Numbered from the stretch's first letter, positions 1 to 10,208 are shown. The stretch: 64,000 bases of DNA from Fibrobacter sp. UWR3 (GCF_900143055.1 NZ_FRCW01000014.1:16956-80955); one strand, 5' to 3'. Program-made: numbers and translations. The notes: generated from the sequence alone by a model not told the origin.

Positions 1-3000
1 TTGTTGACTTCGCGCACGAAAAGCAGATCGATGAAACCCTTGCACACGCGGTGCAGAATCGTAAGCGCCTCGGTTTCTGCAGGGGGCGCGTCCGTGCCGC
101 TATCCTCCGGGTTCCCGGCATAGGCGTTCATGCCGAACTGCACTTCGGGCTTGTGGTCGTTTAGGGGGAGTTCTACCAGCCTGAAGGTTGCGTCGCGGTG
201 GATTTCTGCACCCTCGATTACGGGGAGGCTTGCGTGCAGCGTGTTCCACACGAGGCGCGCGGTGATTTCGGTCCATTCCTTCTTGTGGGCGGCAATCGGG
301 AGCGACTGCGCCTTGAATTCTTCCTCGATGACGTTCTCGAGTTCTGATGTTTCGATATTCGAGTTGTGCCCGAGCGCATCTTCGAGGGACTTGAACCTTT
401 CCCCGAATGCCTTGAAGCGCATACGTTCGAGAATGTTGTGGAGCGCGTCGCCCACCTTTGTCCCGCGCGGGTAGTTTTCCATACCCGGTACGGGAATTTC
501 TTCTGCCGTAGATTCGCCTTCCTTTTCGGTACGGCTGTCGTCGGCTTCGGCAATGGGCGTCTCGGCTCGGCCGGAAAGCGAGGAGTATGAATACTGCATT
601 ATGCTTGCGCTTGCGACCTTCCCCTGCAGGGATGCGATTTCCACCTTCTGTTCCGTGATGGCCTTGTCGAGGTCGACCGTATTACTGTTTGCCTCGTTTG
701 TCCTGGCGAGAATGTCCTTGACGAGGTTCGCCTTTTCGGCGATGCCTTCCTGTGCGGTGACCCACTGGTCTTTTTTCAGCAGGCTGTCGTAAAGGCCCTT
801 GCTGTTTTCGGCGAAGTTCTCGAGGGCGTCCATCAGGAAGTGGACATGCTTGAAGTGTCCGCTTTTTTCACCACCGGATTTGTACCACACGTCGTAACGC
901 GGGATAAGCAACAGCGAAGATGCGCGTGTGAAGTCCACGTAGAACAGGCGTTTCCATTCTTCCATCTCTTCGCGCTGGCGGCATTCCTTCGCCGTGTCGC
1001 CAAAGCCGAGGTGCAGCGAGTCGTCTTTGCCGTGGGTGATGTAGGGCGGCTTGGAATTAGGCAACTGCTTGAAGCCCGCGACCGAAATGACTACCGGGAA
1101 TTCGAGCCCCTTGGACGCGTGGATGGTCATTACCTGCACGGCGTTGAAGTCGCTGCCCTTTTCGACCAGGTCGCCGTTCTCGTCGTCGGCAGATTCCTCG
1201 TAGCGGGCGAGCCCCTGCAGGTGGCGGATAAGGTCGTCGAGCGAGCACCTGTGATTGTACAGATAGTCGATGGCGTAGTTGCCGATTTGGCGCAGGCGGG
1301 CCATGCTCTGCAACCGGGAAACATCCATCAGGCGGTATTCTATTTGCGTGTCGTCGTAGATGCGTTCCAGCATTTCGGCGTAACGGCGTTTCAGCGCGAG
1401 GGTCCTCCAGGAGGCAATCTGCAGGCGTTCCGGGTTGTTCGGGTCGTCAAATTCCTTGCTTTCGGCGTAGTGCAGTTCCTCGAGGCCGCTGGACTGTTCC
1501 GAGCCGCGGGTGGCGCGTTCCCTTTCGGCGACGACATCCTTGAAGAAGTCGGTAATGAGCACTTCGCTGAGCAGCTGCCTGTTCCATGAAGAAAAATCGG
1601 GGGCGTTTATCGCACGGAAGAGCGAAATCCATTCGGCGCATTCCCTGCTGCGGAACAGGTTCGTCTCCTTGTATTGCGTGTAGGGGACGCCCACGCTCCG
1701 CATGATGCTTTCGATGTTTTCCATCTCGCTGCGGGATTTTGCGAGAATGGCGAAATCCTTGAACGTCACGTTCTTGAGTACCGAATCGTGACCGGGCTTG
1801 CCGTAATCCTTGTCGAACACCTGGAGGCGCGTCGTCTTGCCGTCTTCGCGGAAGGAACACCAGTCGATAATATGCGCGACTGCCGTTGCGGCGAAGCTGT
1901 CTGCCGAGATGTCCTTCTCGCTGAGCCAGATGGAGCGGACTTCGTTGCCGTCGATTTCGGGCGCCTTCTTCTTCTGGCCTGCGTTCTCGCCTTCGGGAGG
2001 GTATGAATCCGTAAACTTCACGAGTTCGGGCATCCCTTCTGCGGGTGCGAAATAATTGCCGGAAAATAGCGCGTTGCAGCCGTTGATAATCCCGTCCGTG
2101 GAGCGGAAGTTGTGCACGAGGTCAATTTTCTTGCCGATTTCGCCTGTCGCCTTCTTGTACACGTTCACGTCGGCGCCCTGGAAACTGTAGATGGATTGCT
2201 TGGGGTCGCCTACCACGAAGTTCTGGAACACATTGCTGAAGATATCCCACTGCAGCTGGTTCGTGTCCTGGAATTCGTCGATGATGGCGTAGGTGTACTG
2301 CGCGCTGAGGCGTTCCTTGAGCGCACTGCCGGGCTCCATGACGGCCTTGTGGACCGAAAGAATCATGTCGTTGAACGACTGCAACTTGTTTTCGGCCTTG
2401 TATGCCTGCCATGCGTCGAAAAGTTGCGGCGTGTGGGCGATAAGGAACTTGTGGAGCTTGACCTTTTCAACCTTCTTGTCGATGTCGGAAAGGAATCCCT
2501 TGAGTTCCTTTAGGTAGCAAAAAGACGCATACATATTCTTGGGCCAGTCTTCTTGCGGGCATTTTCCATCTTTGAACGAACCATCGTATAACGGAGTGCC
2601 CTTTTTCCATTTCTTTAGACTGCTGAGAAATTCAGGAATCGGCCCTGTGTTTTTCTTTGTGAAGAATTTGTCCGTATTTGCTTCAAAAATTTCAAGATGG
2701 CCTTCCAGATGAAGGGTAGACACGAGTTCTTCAAATTTCTTCGCCTGCGCAATCTTTTGCAGTTCTTCCAGCGACAGCGCTTTTTCGCCCAGCTTGGGCA
2801 TTTCGACTTCGTCAATCGTGACGACTTCCTTGCCGCTTGCGTCGACTCCCTTGTACATATCGACAGCCTTGATGAAATAGCTTTTCAGGTTCTCGATAAG
2901 GCTGGAAGCGCTTTCTGCTTCTCTCAGCAGGGCGATGAATTCGTCATCCTTGCTCCACTTGTCGCGAATGTACTGGTCTACCATGTCCTCGACGGCGGAA

Positions 3001-3407
3001 TCGTCGACCATCGCCATGTCGAACGGTCTGCCCGCATCGTAGGCGTACTCCTTGAGCGCCTTCTGGCAGAAGGAATGGATGGTGAATATCGCCGCGTTGT
3101 CCACGTCCTGATAGGCCTTGCGGAAATTCGCCATCTGTTCGGGCGAAAGTTCGGGCTCGCTCTTGTCGATTCTGCCCTTCTGCAGGACCTCGTCGATTTT
3201 CTTGCGGATACGGTCCTTCAGTTCGCCCGCCGCCTTTTCGGTGTAGGTCACGATCAGGATTTTCTTGAGCGGAGTGCCCTCGGTAAGCATGCGCGCGACT
3301 ATCAGCTGGATAGTGTATGTCTTGCCGGTGCCTGCGGAAGCCTCGATGTAGATGCTCTTGGAAGGAGTGAACTTGTTTATCTTGAATTCATTGATTTCTT
3401 CGGACAT
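1..3407 (-). CDS. recB: RecB, exodeoxyribonuclease V beta subunit (C-terminus cut by window edge)
   Basis: UvrD-type SF1 helicase subunit of RecBCD, which processes double-strand DNA ends for recombination. About 1135 codons are visible. Near the N-terminus is the Walker A motif EASAGTGKT, followed by DEFQDTNQLQWDIF (Walker B), VVGDPKQSIYSFQGAD (motif III), VMTIHASKGLEFPVV (motif V) and RLFYVDFTRA (motif VI). The last residues before the window edge, KGFIDLLF, match the start of the RecB-family nuclease domain, so the catalytic Asp/Lys residues lie outside. The ATG at 3405-3407 is preceded by AGAGGTGAG and lies 2 nt after the recC stop, so the two are translationally coupled. recD may follow beyond the window. 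AddAB is a less likely alternative because the neighbour is RecC-like. Confidence 0.93.
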   Translation of the reverse strand, partial: MSEEINEFKINKFTPSKSIYIEASAGTGKTYTIQLIVARMLTEGTPLKKILIVTYTEKAAGELKDRIRKKIDEVLQKGRIDKSEPELSPEQMANFRKAYQDVDNAAIFTIHSFCQKALKEYAYDAGRPFDMAMVDDSAVEDMVDQYIRDKWSKDDEFIALLREAESASSLIENLKSYFIKAVDMYKGVDASGKEVVTIDEVEMPKLGEKALSLEELQKIAQAKKFEELVSTLHLEGHLEIFEANTDKFFTKKNTGPIPEFLSSLKKWKKGTPLYDGSFKDGKCPQEDWPKNMYASFCYLKELKGFLSDIDKKVEKVKLHKFLIAHTPQLFDAWQAYKAENKLQSFNDMILSVHKAVMEPGSALKERLSAQYTYAIIDEFQDTNQLQWDIFSNVFQNFVVGDPKQSIYSFQGADVNVYKKATGEIGKKIDLVHNFRSTDGIINGCNALFSGNYFAPAEGMPELVKFTDSYPPEGENAGQKKKAPEIDGNEVRSIWLSEKDISADSFAATAVAHIIDWCSFREDGKTTRLQVFDKDYGKPGHDSVLKNVTFKDFAILAKSRSEMENIESIMRSVGVPYTQYKETNLFRSRECAEWISLFRAINAPDFSSWNRQLLSEVLITDFFKDVVAERERATRGSEQSSGLEELHYAESKEFDDPNNPERLQIASWRTLALKRRYAEMLERIYDDTQIEYRLMDVSRLQSMARLRQIGNYAIDYLYNHRCSLDDLIRHLQGLARYEESADDENGDLVEKGSDFNAVQVMTIHASKGLEFPVVISVAGFKQLPNSKPPYITHGKDDSLHLGFGDTAKECRQREEMEEWKRLFYVDFTRASSLLLIPRYDVWYKSGGEKSGHFKHVHFLMDALENFAENSKGLYDSLLKKDQWVTAQEGIAEKANLVKDILARTNEANSNTVDLDKAITEQKVEIASLQGKVASASIMQYSYSSLSGRAETPIAEADDSRTEKEGESTAEEIPVPGMENYPRGTKVGDALHNILERMRFKAFGERFKSLEDALGHNSNIETSELENVIEEEFKAQSLPIAAHKKEWTEITARLVWNTLHASLPVIEGAEIHRDATFRLVELPLNDHKPEVQFGMNAYAGNPEDSGTDAPPAETEALTILHRVCKGFIDLLFVREVN

Positions 3408-3409
3408 AC

Positions 3410-6400
3410 TCACCTCTTATACTTCTTGATGGCGATGAGCCTGTTCATTTTATCGGTCGCCTCGTCCCATTCGCTTGCGAAATTATCGGGAGAGAATCCG
3501 ACATCGGTCAAGGGGTTGAAAAGACTCTTCTTGTCGAAAAATGCCCATGAATCGCTCAGAAGCTTTTCGGCGTAGCTGAAGATATTCTTTTCCTTGAGTT
3601 CGCCGATGAGGTCGGCAGGGACTGCCTTGCTGAACGGCATGGATTTTGTCGCCTCGTCACCGAATGCGGTGGCGTATATGGTCTCGATTTTCTTGCGGGC
3701 GTCTGCGGGAGTCATGACTACGCTCGTCTTTGCGGGGCCGCTCATTTCCTTGTCGCAGGAATAGATGGAGACGCCGATTGTCTGCGGTGTATTTTCAAGT
3801 TCGGGTTTGGCGGTGCCCTTGTACGTAATGACGGCGAGCGCCTTGATATAGGGGGACATGTACTTGTCGAAGGAAATTTTTTCGTTCTTGCTGCTAGTCG
3901 AGCTGACCTCGATTATTTCTGTCACGTCTTCGATTTTCTTTGCGTTGCTCCAGTCCAGCTTGCCGGAGAGAAGCCACTGGGAACCGTCGGTACGTGCGAA
4001 TTGCAAATCCTGGATTTTTTGGCCATACGACCAGTTTGCCTGAATGTCCTGCACGAGGCCGGGCGCCTCGGGAGTGCCGCCCATCTGGGTGAGAATCAGC
4101 TTCTTCTTGGCGTCGATGGTTTGCCACTGGATTGCCCCGAATTCGCCGTTAGGCGTCTTTCCCTTCAGTTCGAGGTCTTTCTTGAAGTTTTCGAGTTCTT
4201 CCGATTCTCCCGAAAGTTCGGCGGCCAGCGCCTTCTTCAGCACGATGCTTGTATCCAGATGGTCGAAATATACGGGTTCGAAAAGTTCCTTCTCGACATC
4301 CTCGTCATCTTCGTCAATCAACATGAGCGAGATGCGGAACTGGAACGGGTCTTTGAGGAAGCTTGCGAGCGTGTAGAAGCCGACCCTTTCCGGAATACGC
4401 ACTAGGTATTCCTTCAGCTTGTTTTTGTCCAGCTTTCCGAGCCTTTCCCTGCGGCGCTTCCTGATTTTTTCCTGGTGTTCCTCTTCGGAGAGGCGCATCC
4501 ATTCGTACGCTTCCTTGTTGCGCAGGCTCTTGGGCGTGAACAGTTCGGTTACATCGCGCGTCTCGTCGAGCTTAATCTCCGTCTCCTTCCATTCCACGGC
4601 GATGAATTTCCGCAGGTCGTTTACCACCGACGACGGGTACAGTTCCGCATCCTTCTTGATATCCTTGTTCACGTAGCTCAGGTGGAAACCTTCCCCCGTG
4701 CTCATGAGCTGGCACAGGAACGCATAGCGGTTCTTGAGTACGGGCGAGTCGTCACCGGGCCAGGGCTTGCAGGATTTGCGCAGGTCGAGCGTATTGTGCT
4801 GTTTTGCCCCCGGGAACGACATCGCGTCGGCGCCGATAAAGAACAGGTGCTTTACGGGGAGAGTGCGGTTCGGGGCGAACTTCATGAAGGTAATCCCGTT
4901 CACGAAGATGTTCCCGCAACTGTATTCGGTTCCCTGTGCGGCGGTAAGGAGGGTCTGTTCCACGATTTTCATCGAGATTTCGTTCTGGCCGGCCGCATTC
5001 TGCCAGCCGAGAAGCGCAATCGCGTCGGCGACGCGCCTGTAGACGATGGTTTCACTCTTGAGTGCATCGGGAACGTGCGGCATGGCAATCCACTTGTCGA
5101 GATGTTCCGTGAGCTTTTCCAGGTCGCTGCACTTGTTCTTGCCGAATTCCACCCAATCCTCAAGTGTTTCGATGCAGTCGATAAACTTGCAGAGCGACGC
5201 CTTGTCGGAACAGGCCATATCGGAGAAGGGCCGTAGTGTATCGCCGTCGAACTTGACGTCGTATGTCGTCATCTGGGCCATCAGCAGGCGGTTCTTGACC
5301 TTGTCCCAGTCATCCTGCTTGTCGCGGGGGCGGAACGTATTCGTTTCGGATACCCAGTTCTGCCAGGCGTCCACCTCCTCGTTGGTAATCTTGCGGACCG
5401 CCTGCACAACGGGATTGCGGACCAGCGCAAAGAAGTCGGGCCTGGAAATTCCCTTCTGGTCGAGAACGGTAAACAGGCTCGCGAGTGCATTTTCGGTCAG
5501 GGAACTCCTTGCGGGCGAATCGACTATCGAGAACGGGATGCGCATCGTTTCGCTCTGGTCGAACACCATATTGATTGCCGTGCGGTAATCGTCGAGGCAG
5601 GGCGATACTACCAGGATATCCTCGACGCGTGCGCCCTTCCTGAGCAGCTTGCAGATTTGGGTATGCAGGTTCTCGATTTCGCGGATTCGGGTCGGTGCCG
5701 CGGTCACGTCGAGGGTGCCGTCGCCTACGCAGGATTCGAGACCGTCCATGTTGTTTTCGCGATGTGCGACGGCGTATTGTACCTTGTGCAGGAGGGTGTC
5801 TTGCGGCAATTCGATTTCGCGCCCCTCCCTGTCAAAAATGCCGTTGAAGTCGAAATCGTAGTTGGTCGCCTGGCACCAGAGTTTTATATTGTCGCGTCCG
5901 GAACGGCCCCAGTTTACGAGCAGGTCGTTTTCTGCCGGTTGCGTGCCGTTGCCAGCGTATTCGGAGATATCCTCGATGTCCGTCGTCGGGTCGCCGGATT
6001 CGGGATTCCCCGTTTCCATGATTTTCATCTTGTCCCTGATGTGCGCGGCATCGCCGGTACCCGATTTCCATTCACCGGTCTTGGAAACTTCCCAATTCCT
6101 GCAAATCTTCTCAGGGGCGGTAAACGCGTCTTCCCAGAATTCCATACACGGATTCTGGATGAACGCGTACACGTCGTGCTCGCTAGCATATTTCTGCAAT
6201 ATGACGCGGTAGAACTGCCCCATACCCGAAAGTCCGAAGATAAAGACGGGGAGAACCTTGCCGTTGTTACCGTGCGGAAGTTTTTCTTCGTTGAATTTAC
6301 CGTTTTCAAGAGCCTCGAAGAGGTACGGGATGGTAAGGTAATTCCGATTTTCGTGCAATTTTTGGGACATTTCCTTGAAAGCTCGGGTCAACAGCGATAC

Positions 6401-7042
6401 ATTGTCGCCCTGCTTGTGGAAAATGGCCGAATACAGCTTTTGCTGCCATGCCTCGCGCCCCGCGAGCTTGCCGTTGAAATTCGCAAAGAACGGCTGCAGT
6501 TTACCCGCTTTCCAGTGGTCGAGAATGCCTTCTACATTGCCTTTAGCATTTTTTGCGAAACCGCTCGGGCGGCTCGTCTCGTATTCCAGGAAGAGTGACG
6601 CCATCTTCAGGGCAAAATCGAACAGGTGGTTTTCGTCAAGTCCTCCCTCCGGGTCGTTCGCGTTCGTGAGGTAGCGGGTCACTTCGTCGTCGATGCGCTT
6701 GTAGTTCGGGATACCGTCCGTTTCGCTCGTCAGGTAGGCGAGAATCACGTTCATCAGGATATCCGCCGAGAGTTTGCAGAGGCGGGTTGTTTTACCTTCC
6801 TTGTCCGTGACGACACCTTCCCCCACCAGGATATCGAACAGGAACCTGTCAATGGTGCTCTTGTTCAGGTTGGCGAGCACGCCCTTCTTCTTCATCCAGC
6901 GCAGGCGAAACCACTGTTCCAGTTTCGGGTCTGGGAATATAACGACCGGGGCGTTGAACGGGTCGGTCCAGGCGGCTGTGAGCGTGTCGATCATCTCGTC
7001 GGCGAGATGTTCCAGATTCAATGCAAATTTAAGATGTAGCAT
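3410..7042 (-). CDS. recC: RecC, exodeoxyribonuclease V gamma subunit
   Basis: RecC is the helicase-like, catalytically degenerate subunit that recognises Chi in the RecBCD complex. The 1210-residue product is somewhat longer than the E. coli protein (about 1120). The N-terminus, with VVIFPDPKLEQWFRLRW and then STIDRFLFDILV, is typical of RecC ('LE.W' helicase-fold domain 1). FIFGLSGMGQFY and LRFLHD-like family segments (VKHLFFIGADAMSFPGA) follow. It is the first gene of a recC-recB operon. The start at 7042 is an ATG with no Shine-Dalgarno sequence; TATATT lies 6 nt upstream, suggesting a leaderless message. No frameshift was seen. Confidence 0.92.
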   Translation of the reverse strand: MLHLKFALNLEHLADEMIDTLTAAWTDPFNAPVVIFPDPKLEQWFRLRWMKKKGVLANLNKSTIDRFLFDILVGEGVVTDKEGKTTRLCKLSADILMNVILAYLTSETDGIPNYKRIDDEVTRYLTNANDPEGGLDENHLFDFALKMASLFLEYETSRPSGFAKNAKGNVEGILDHWKAGKLQPFFANFNGKLAGREAWQQKLYSAIFHKQGDNVSLLTRAFKEMSQKLHENRNYLTIPYLFEALENGKFNEEKLPHGNNGKVLPVFIFGLSGMGQFYRVILQKYASEHDVYAFIQNPCMEFWEDAFTAPEKICRNWEVSKTGEWKSGTGDAAHIRDKMKIMETGNPESGDPTTDIEDISEYAGNGTQPAENDLLVNWGRSGRDNIKLWCQATNYDFDFNGIFDREGREIELPQDTLLHKVQYAVAHRENNMDGLESCVGDGTLDVTAAPTRIREIENLHTQICKLLRKGARVEDILVVSPCLDDYRTAINMVFDQSETMRIPFSIVDSPARSSLTENALASLFTVLDQKGISRPDFFALVRNPVVQAVRKITNEEVDAWQNWVSETNTFRPRDKQDDWDKVKNRLLMAQMTTYDVKFDGDTLRPFSDMACSDKASLCKFIDCIETLEDWVEFGKNKCSDLEKLTEHLDKWIAMPHVPDALKSETIVYRRVADAIALLGWQNAAGQNEISMKIVEQTLLTAAQGTEYSCGNIFVNGITFMKFAPNRTLPVKHLFFIGADAMSFPGAKQHNTLDLRKSCKPWPGDDSPVLKNRYAFLCQLMSTGEGFHLSYVNKDIKKDAELYPSSVVNDLRKFIAVEWKETEIKLDETRDVTELFTPKSLRNKEAYEWMRLSEEEHQEKIRKRRRERLGKLDKNKLKEYLVRIPERVGFYTLASFLKDPFQFRISLMLIDEDDEDVEKELFEPVYFDHLDTSIVLKKALAAELSGESEELENFKKDLELKGKTPNGEFGAIQWQTIDAKKKLILTQMGGTPEAPGLVQDIQANWSYGQKIQDLQFARTDGSQWLLSGKLDWSNAKKIEDVTEIIEVSSTSSKNEKISFDKYMSPYIKALAVITYKGTAKPELENTPQTIGVSIYSCDKEMSGPAKTSVVMTPADARKKIETIYATAFGDEATKSMPFSKAVPADLIGELKEKNIFSYAEKLLSDSWAFFDKKSLFNPLTDVGFSPDNFASEWDEATDKMNRLIAIKKYKR

Positions 7043-7048
7043 AGGCTT

Positions 7049-7054
7049 AATATA
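7049..7054 (-). promoter_or_regulatory. Candidate -10 box of recC, leaderless geometry
   Basis: TATATT read on the minus strand ends 6 nt before the recC ATG, so transcription should start at or very near the start codon. There is no ribosome binding site. Confidence 0.5.
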
Positions 7055-7181
7055 CTCAAAAAAAATGTCAGTAAAGTGACAATCCGAAAAAAAAGATAAT
7101 CCGCGCGGATTGCCTCTCTACTTATTTATCGCTCGCTCGGTCGGTTTTGTAAAATGGGTTGCCACGGACCCGCCACAATGC

Positions 7182-7187
7182 TATATT
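7182..7187 (+). promoter_or_regulatory. Candidate -10 box of the BASS transporter gene, leaderless geometry
   Basis: TATATT followed by TTGCGC and then the ATG at 7194. It forms a divergent promoter pair with recC across about 140 bp. Confidence 0.5.
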
Positions 7188-7193
7188 TTGCGC

Positions 7194-8177
7194 ATGCTCA
7201 AGATTATCAGGGCTATCAGCCGTTTCCTTTCTACCTATACATCTCTGGTCGTCATCGGCGCCGCGGTGGTCGCCTTTTTCCTCCCGGTCGCGTTCGGCTG
7301 GGTTCACGGCAACACGAGTTCCATCATCCTGGGCGTCATCATGCTCAGCATGGGTCTTACCATCACCGTCGACGACGTGAAGAACCTCATGAAGCAGCCG
7401 CTCCACATTCTGCTCGGGGCCTGCGCGCAGTACACCATCATGCCGCTGGTGGCCTTCACCCTCACCAAGGTTTTCGGGCTCGACCCGTACCTGGCCGTGG
7501 GCATAATCCTTGTGGGTTGCTGCCCGGGTGGCGTCTCGAGCAACGTGATGAGCTTCCTTGCCAAAGGGGACGTGACGTATTCCGTGAGCATGACGATGGT
7601 CTCGACCTTGCTTGCCCCGCTCATGACCCCGCTGCTCGTGCTCTGGCTTGCCGATACGAGCATCGACGTGAACGCGAAGGGGATGTTCCTGAACATCCTG
7701 TACGTGACGGTTGCACCGATTCTGGTTGGCTTTGTTTGCAACTATTTCCTGGGCAAGAACCCTGTGTTCAAGGAAGTGCGTGCGAATATGCCCGCGGTTA
7801 GCGTGATTGGCCTTGCGCTGATTGTGGGCGGTGTCATCGTGACGGTGCGCCCGCACCTGCTTACGAACGGGCTTTCGCTGTTGTTCCTCGTGCTTGCGGT
7901 GGTGTTTTTCCACAACGGGCTCGGCTACGTGCTGGGCTATACCGTCGGGCGCATCTTCAAGTTCAACACCGCAAAGAAGCGCACCATCGCTATCGAAGTG
8001 GGCGTGCAGAATGCGGGCATGGCGACCGTGCTTGCGGCTGCCTTCTTCGCGAACCCCGAGAACGTGGCTGCCCACCCGGAGGCAGCGATTTGCGTGGTTC
8101 CGTGTGCCATCAGCTGCGCGTACCATTCCATAAGCGGCACGATTGTCGCGGAGTTCTTTGCGCGCCGTGACCGGTAA
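7194..8177 (+). CDS. Bile acid:sodium symporter (BASS) family transporter
   Basis: Polytopic inner-membrane protein of 327 residues, the usual size for the BASS/SBF family of Na+-coupled organic anion transporters. About nine or ten hydrophobic segments are visible. Family signatures include VGCCPGGVSSNVMSFLAKGD (the crossover motif region) and EVGVQNAGMATVLAAAFF near the C-terminus. The reading frame is open from 7110, but I chose the ATG at 7194 because MLKIIRAISRF leads directly into the first membrane helix and TATATT sits 6 nt upstream. The substrate cannot be told from sequence; bile acids are unlikely to be the only physiological ligand, and pantoate or other organic acids are possible. 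It is a monocistronic gene divergent from recC. Confidence 0.88.
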   Translation: MLKIIRAISRFLSTYTSLVVIGAAVVAFFLPVAFGWVHGNTSSIILGVIMLSMGLTITVDDVKNLMKQPLHILLGACAQYTIMPLVAFTLTKVFGLDPYLAVGIILVGCCPGGVSSNVMSFLAKGDVTYSVSMTMVSTLLAPLMTPLLVLWLADTSIDVNAKGMFLNILYVTVAPILVGFVCNYFLGKNPVFKEVRANMPAVSVIGLALIVGGVIVTVRPHLLTNGLSLLFLVLAVVFFHNGLGYVLGYTVGRIFKFNTAKKRTIAIEVGVQNAGMATVLAAAFFANPENVAAHPEAAICVVPCAISCAYHSISGTIVAEFFARRDR

Positions 8178-8194
8178 ATTATTTATTATTGTGT

Positions 8195-8210
8195 TATAAT
8201 AAGTAGGAGG
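8195..8210 (+). promoter_or_regulatory. Promoter -10 and ribosome binding site of first FISUMP lipoprotein
   Basis: A perfect TATAAT (8195-8200) is followed by GGAGG (8206-8210) upstream of the ATG at 8223. The leader would be only about 15-17 nt. Confidence 0.45.
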
Positions 8211-8222
8211 AAACTTCGGGTT

Positions 8223-10196
8223 ATGAAAAAACAATTGTTCCTGCAGATTCTTGTATTGGCGTTCCTGTTCGTCATGGCTTCCTGTGGTGACGACGATTCT
8301 GGCTTTATCGCCCGTGGCGACGGTTCCTCCCTGGAAGACGATTCGAGCGATTCCGAAGGTGACGAGGATTCTGCTGATTCCAAGAGTGGTTCCAGTTCCA
8401 GCAAGAAAGGTTCAAGTTCCAGCGGCAAAGGGTCTTCGTCCGGTTATTCGTCCTCCCGCTCGTCCAGTTCTTCGAGTGTACGCAGTTCCTCTTCCGTGAA
8501 ATCCTCCAGTTCTTCGCTGGCAAGCTCATCTTCCATCGCTTACGAGGACATTCCCGGGAAGGCGATTGCGGGCGTGTACCAAGGCTTTGTCGGGCATGTG
8601 GTAATGCCTACCATCGAGGTACGTGCGCTGACAAGCAAACTGGAATATGTGGATTCTACGGTTTCGTACGTGGGAAAGATTGACTCTATTGGGTACCGGT
8701 TCAGTGTCCGGGGGCTCCCCGAAGATATCGAGTACGCCGAGATACACGTTAGGGTGAATGACGGCACGAACTCTACGATAAGGTACTACGTAGACGAGTA
8801 TGCGGTAGTCAACCTGAAGGGGGTGGATTCCCTGTATGTGAATTCGGCGATGAACTTTATCTACAAGAGGGTAAAGTACCTGGTGCGCGAAAAAGGCTTG
8901 TCGTTTGACGAAGCCAAGGCGCAGGCGGAAAGCGACTTGCGAAAGGCCTTCTATGTCGAAGAGGCCTTCCATGACCTGGAAAGGATTGATGTGCTGCATG
9001 ACGAGACGGAAGGTGGGTACTGGGCGGCGACAATTGCAACGACGGAATCCATCTCTTGGTTGGGTAATGCGTTGCGGACTGATTTCTGGTCGGATGCCTT
9101 TGTTACAGACGGTACGCTCAACCTGGGGGATGAACTTGCTTCCGGGCTGGCCAGCACGTTCTACAACTGTGTCGGTCTCGCTTGCTTGGGGGACGTCTAT
9201 TCTAGGCATGCGAACCGTGACCGCATAAGGGTGAACCTGATAAAGTTCTTCGATACGGTCAGTGGGCGCGGTGCCTGTACTTCGGACCGTGCAGGGGATG
9301 TCTTCAGGGTCGCGTCCGATACCTCCTCGTCCGGTTTCTATACCTGCGATGGAAAGGAGTGGGACCGTTCTACCGTTATGGATAGGGATATGTACAAGTT
9401 GGATTTTCCGGTCTGCGGAACTACGGAAAAGACGGTCATTGGCGCCTCTAAGTTTGAATACTATTGCAATGGGAAGGGAACGTGGATTGAGGCTCGCCCT
9501 TGGTCGGTTGATGTCCCTGTAAAGTTCCGGCTCAATCCGGATATCGACTACGGGACTATGACCGACCCGCGTGATGGGCAGACATACGCGACTGTGAAAA
9601 TAGGGAACAAGGTATGGATGGCACAGAACCTGAACTTCAAGGGCTACAAGAACAAGGAAGACGAGGACAGTACGCTTGTTGCGAACTTGAGCGGCGGCCA
9701 CATCTGCAATAGCAAGAAGGAAGCGCATTGCGATGTGTGCGGAAGGCTGTACGACTGGGCTGCCGTCATGAACCTCAACGAATCCATGGATTCCGTCACG
9801 GCGAAGGCGATGATTGTAGACCCGCACCAGGGCATTTGTCCCGATGGTTGGCACATCCCCAGTACGGATGAATTTGAGCATATCATTACGGAATACTATA
9901 GCAGCAACACGGACAAGACTGCCGATATGCTGAGGTCTAGGCAGGGCTGGGGCAAGTCGGTCCCGGACAAGGACCCGGTAGGTTTTTCGGCGTTGCCCTG
10001 TGGCATATATTTTAATTCCTTGAACATGGGATGGGCTTTTGATGATTGGGGATCTGAGGCGTATTTTGCTGCCACGCCAAGATACCATTTACACACTGAA
10101 ATTACCATGAGCGCGAGCTTTACGGGCATTGGAAGTTACGACAACAGTTCCCGGCATAGGCATAACTCTGTTCGATGCGTAAAGAACGACGACTAG
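8223..10196 (+). CDS. Lipoprotein with C-terminal Fibrobacter major paralogous (FISUMP) domain
   Basis: Predicted surface lipoprotein of 657 residues. The N-terminus is a type II signal peptide ending in a MASC lipobox (Cys about residue 20) followed by an acidic DDD stretch. A serine-rich linker (about residues 40-105) comes next. Residues about 110-430 form a domain I do not recognise; it contains several Cys residues and ends in a Cys-paired tail. The last 190 residues are a FISUMP domain, with DPRDGQTYATVKIGNKVWMA, CPDGWHIPSTDEF and the closing SVRCVK. FISUMP is abundant in Fibrobacter and its function is unknown; its fold resembles C-type-lectin/formylglycine-type modules in overall motif order. 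It is followed after 12 nt by a second FISUMP gene, so the two are probably one transcript. Confidence 0.85.
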   Translation: MKKQLFLQILVLAFLFVMASCGDDDSGFIARGDGSSLEDDSSDSEGDEDSADSKSGSSSSKKGSSSSGKGSSSGYSSSRSSSSSSVRSSSSVKSSSSSLASSSSIAYEDIPGKAIAGVYQGFVGHVVMPTIEVRALTSKLEYVDSTVSYVGKIDSIGYRFSVRGLPEDIEYAEIHVRVNDGTNSTIRYYVDEYAVVNLKGVDSLYVNSAMNFIYKRVKYLVREKGLSFDEAKAQAESDLRKAFYVEEAFHDLERIDVLHDETEGGYWAATIATTESISWLGNALRTDFWSDAFVTDGTLNLGDELASGLASTFYNCVGLACLGDVYSRHANRDRIRVNLIKFFDTVSGRGACTSDRAGDVFRVASDTSSSGFYTCDGKEWDRSTVMDRDMYKLDFPVCGTTEKTVIGASKFEYYCNGKGTWIEARPWSVDVPVKFRLNPDIDYGTMTDPRDGQTYATVKIGNKVWMAQNLNFKGYKNKEDEDSTLVANLSGGHICNSKKEAHCDVCGRLYDWAAVMNLNESMDSVTAKAMIVDPHQGICPDGWHIPSTDEFEHIITEYYSSNTDKTADMLRSRQGWGKSVPDKDPVGFSALPCGIYFNSLNMGWAFDDWGSEAYFAATPRYHLHTEITMSASFTGIGSYDNSSRHRHNSVRCVKNDD

Positions 10197-10208
10197 ATAG
10201 GAGGGAAC

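Noticed and set aside
7122..8234. 370-codon minus-strand frame antisense to the BASS transporter
   Set aside because: His/Arg-rich shadow composition, and the plus strand has clear transporter signatures.
8526..10088. 520-codon minus-strand frame antisense to the first FISUMP gene
   Set aside because: No motif, overlaps a well supported lipoprotein along its full length.
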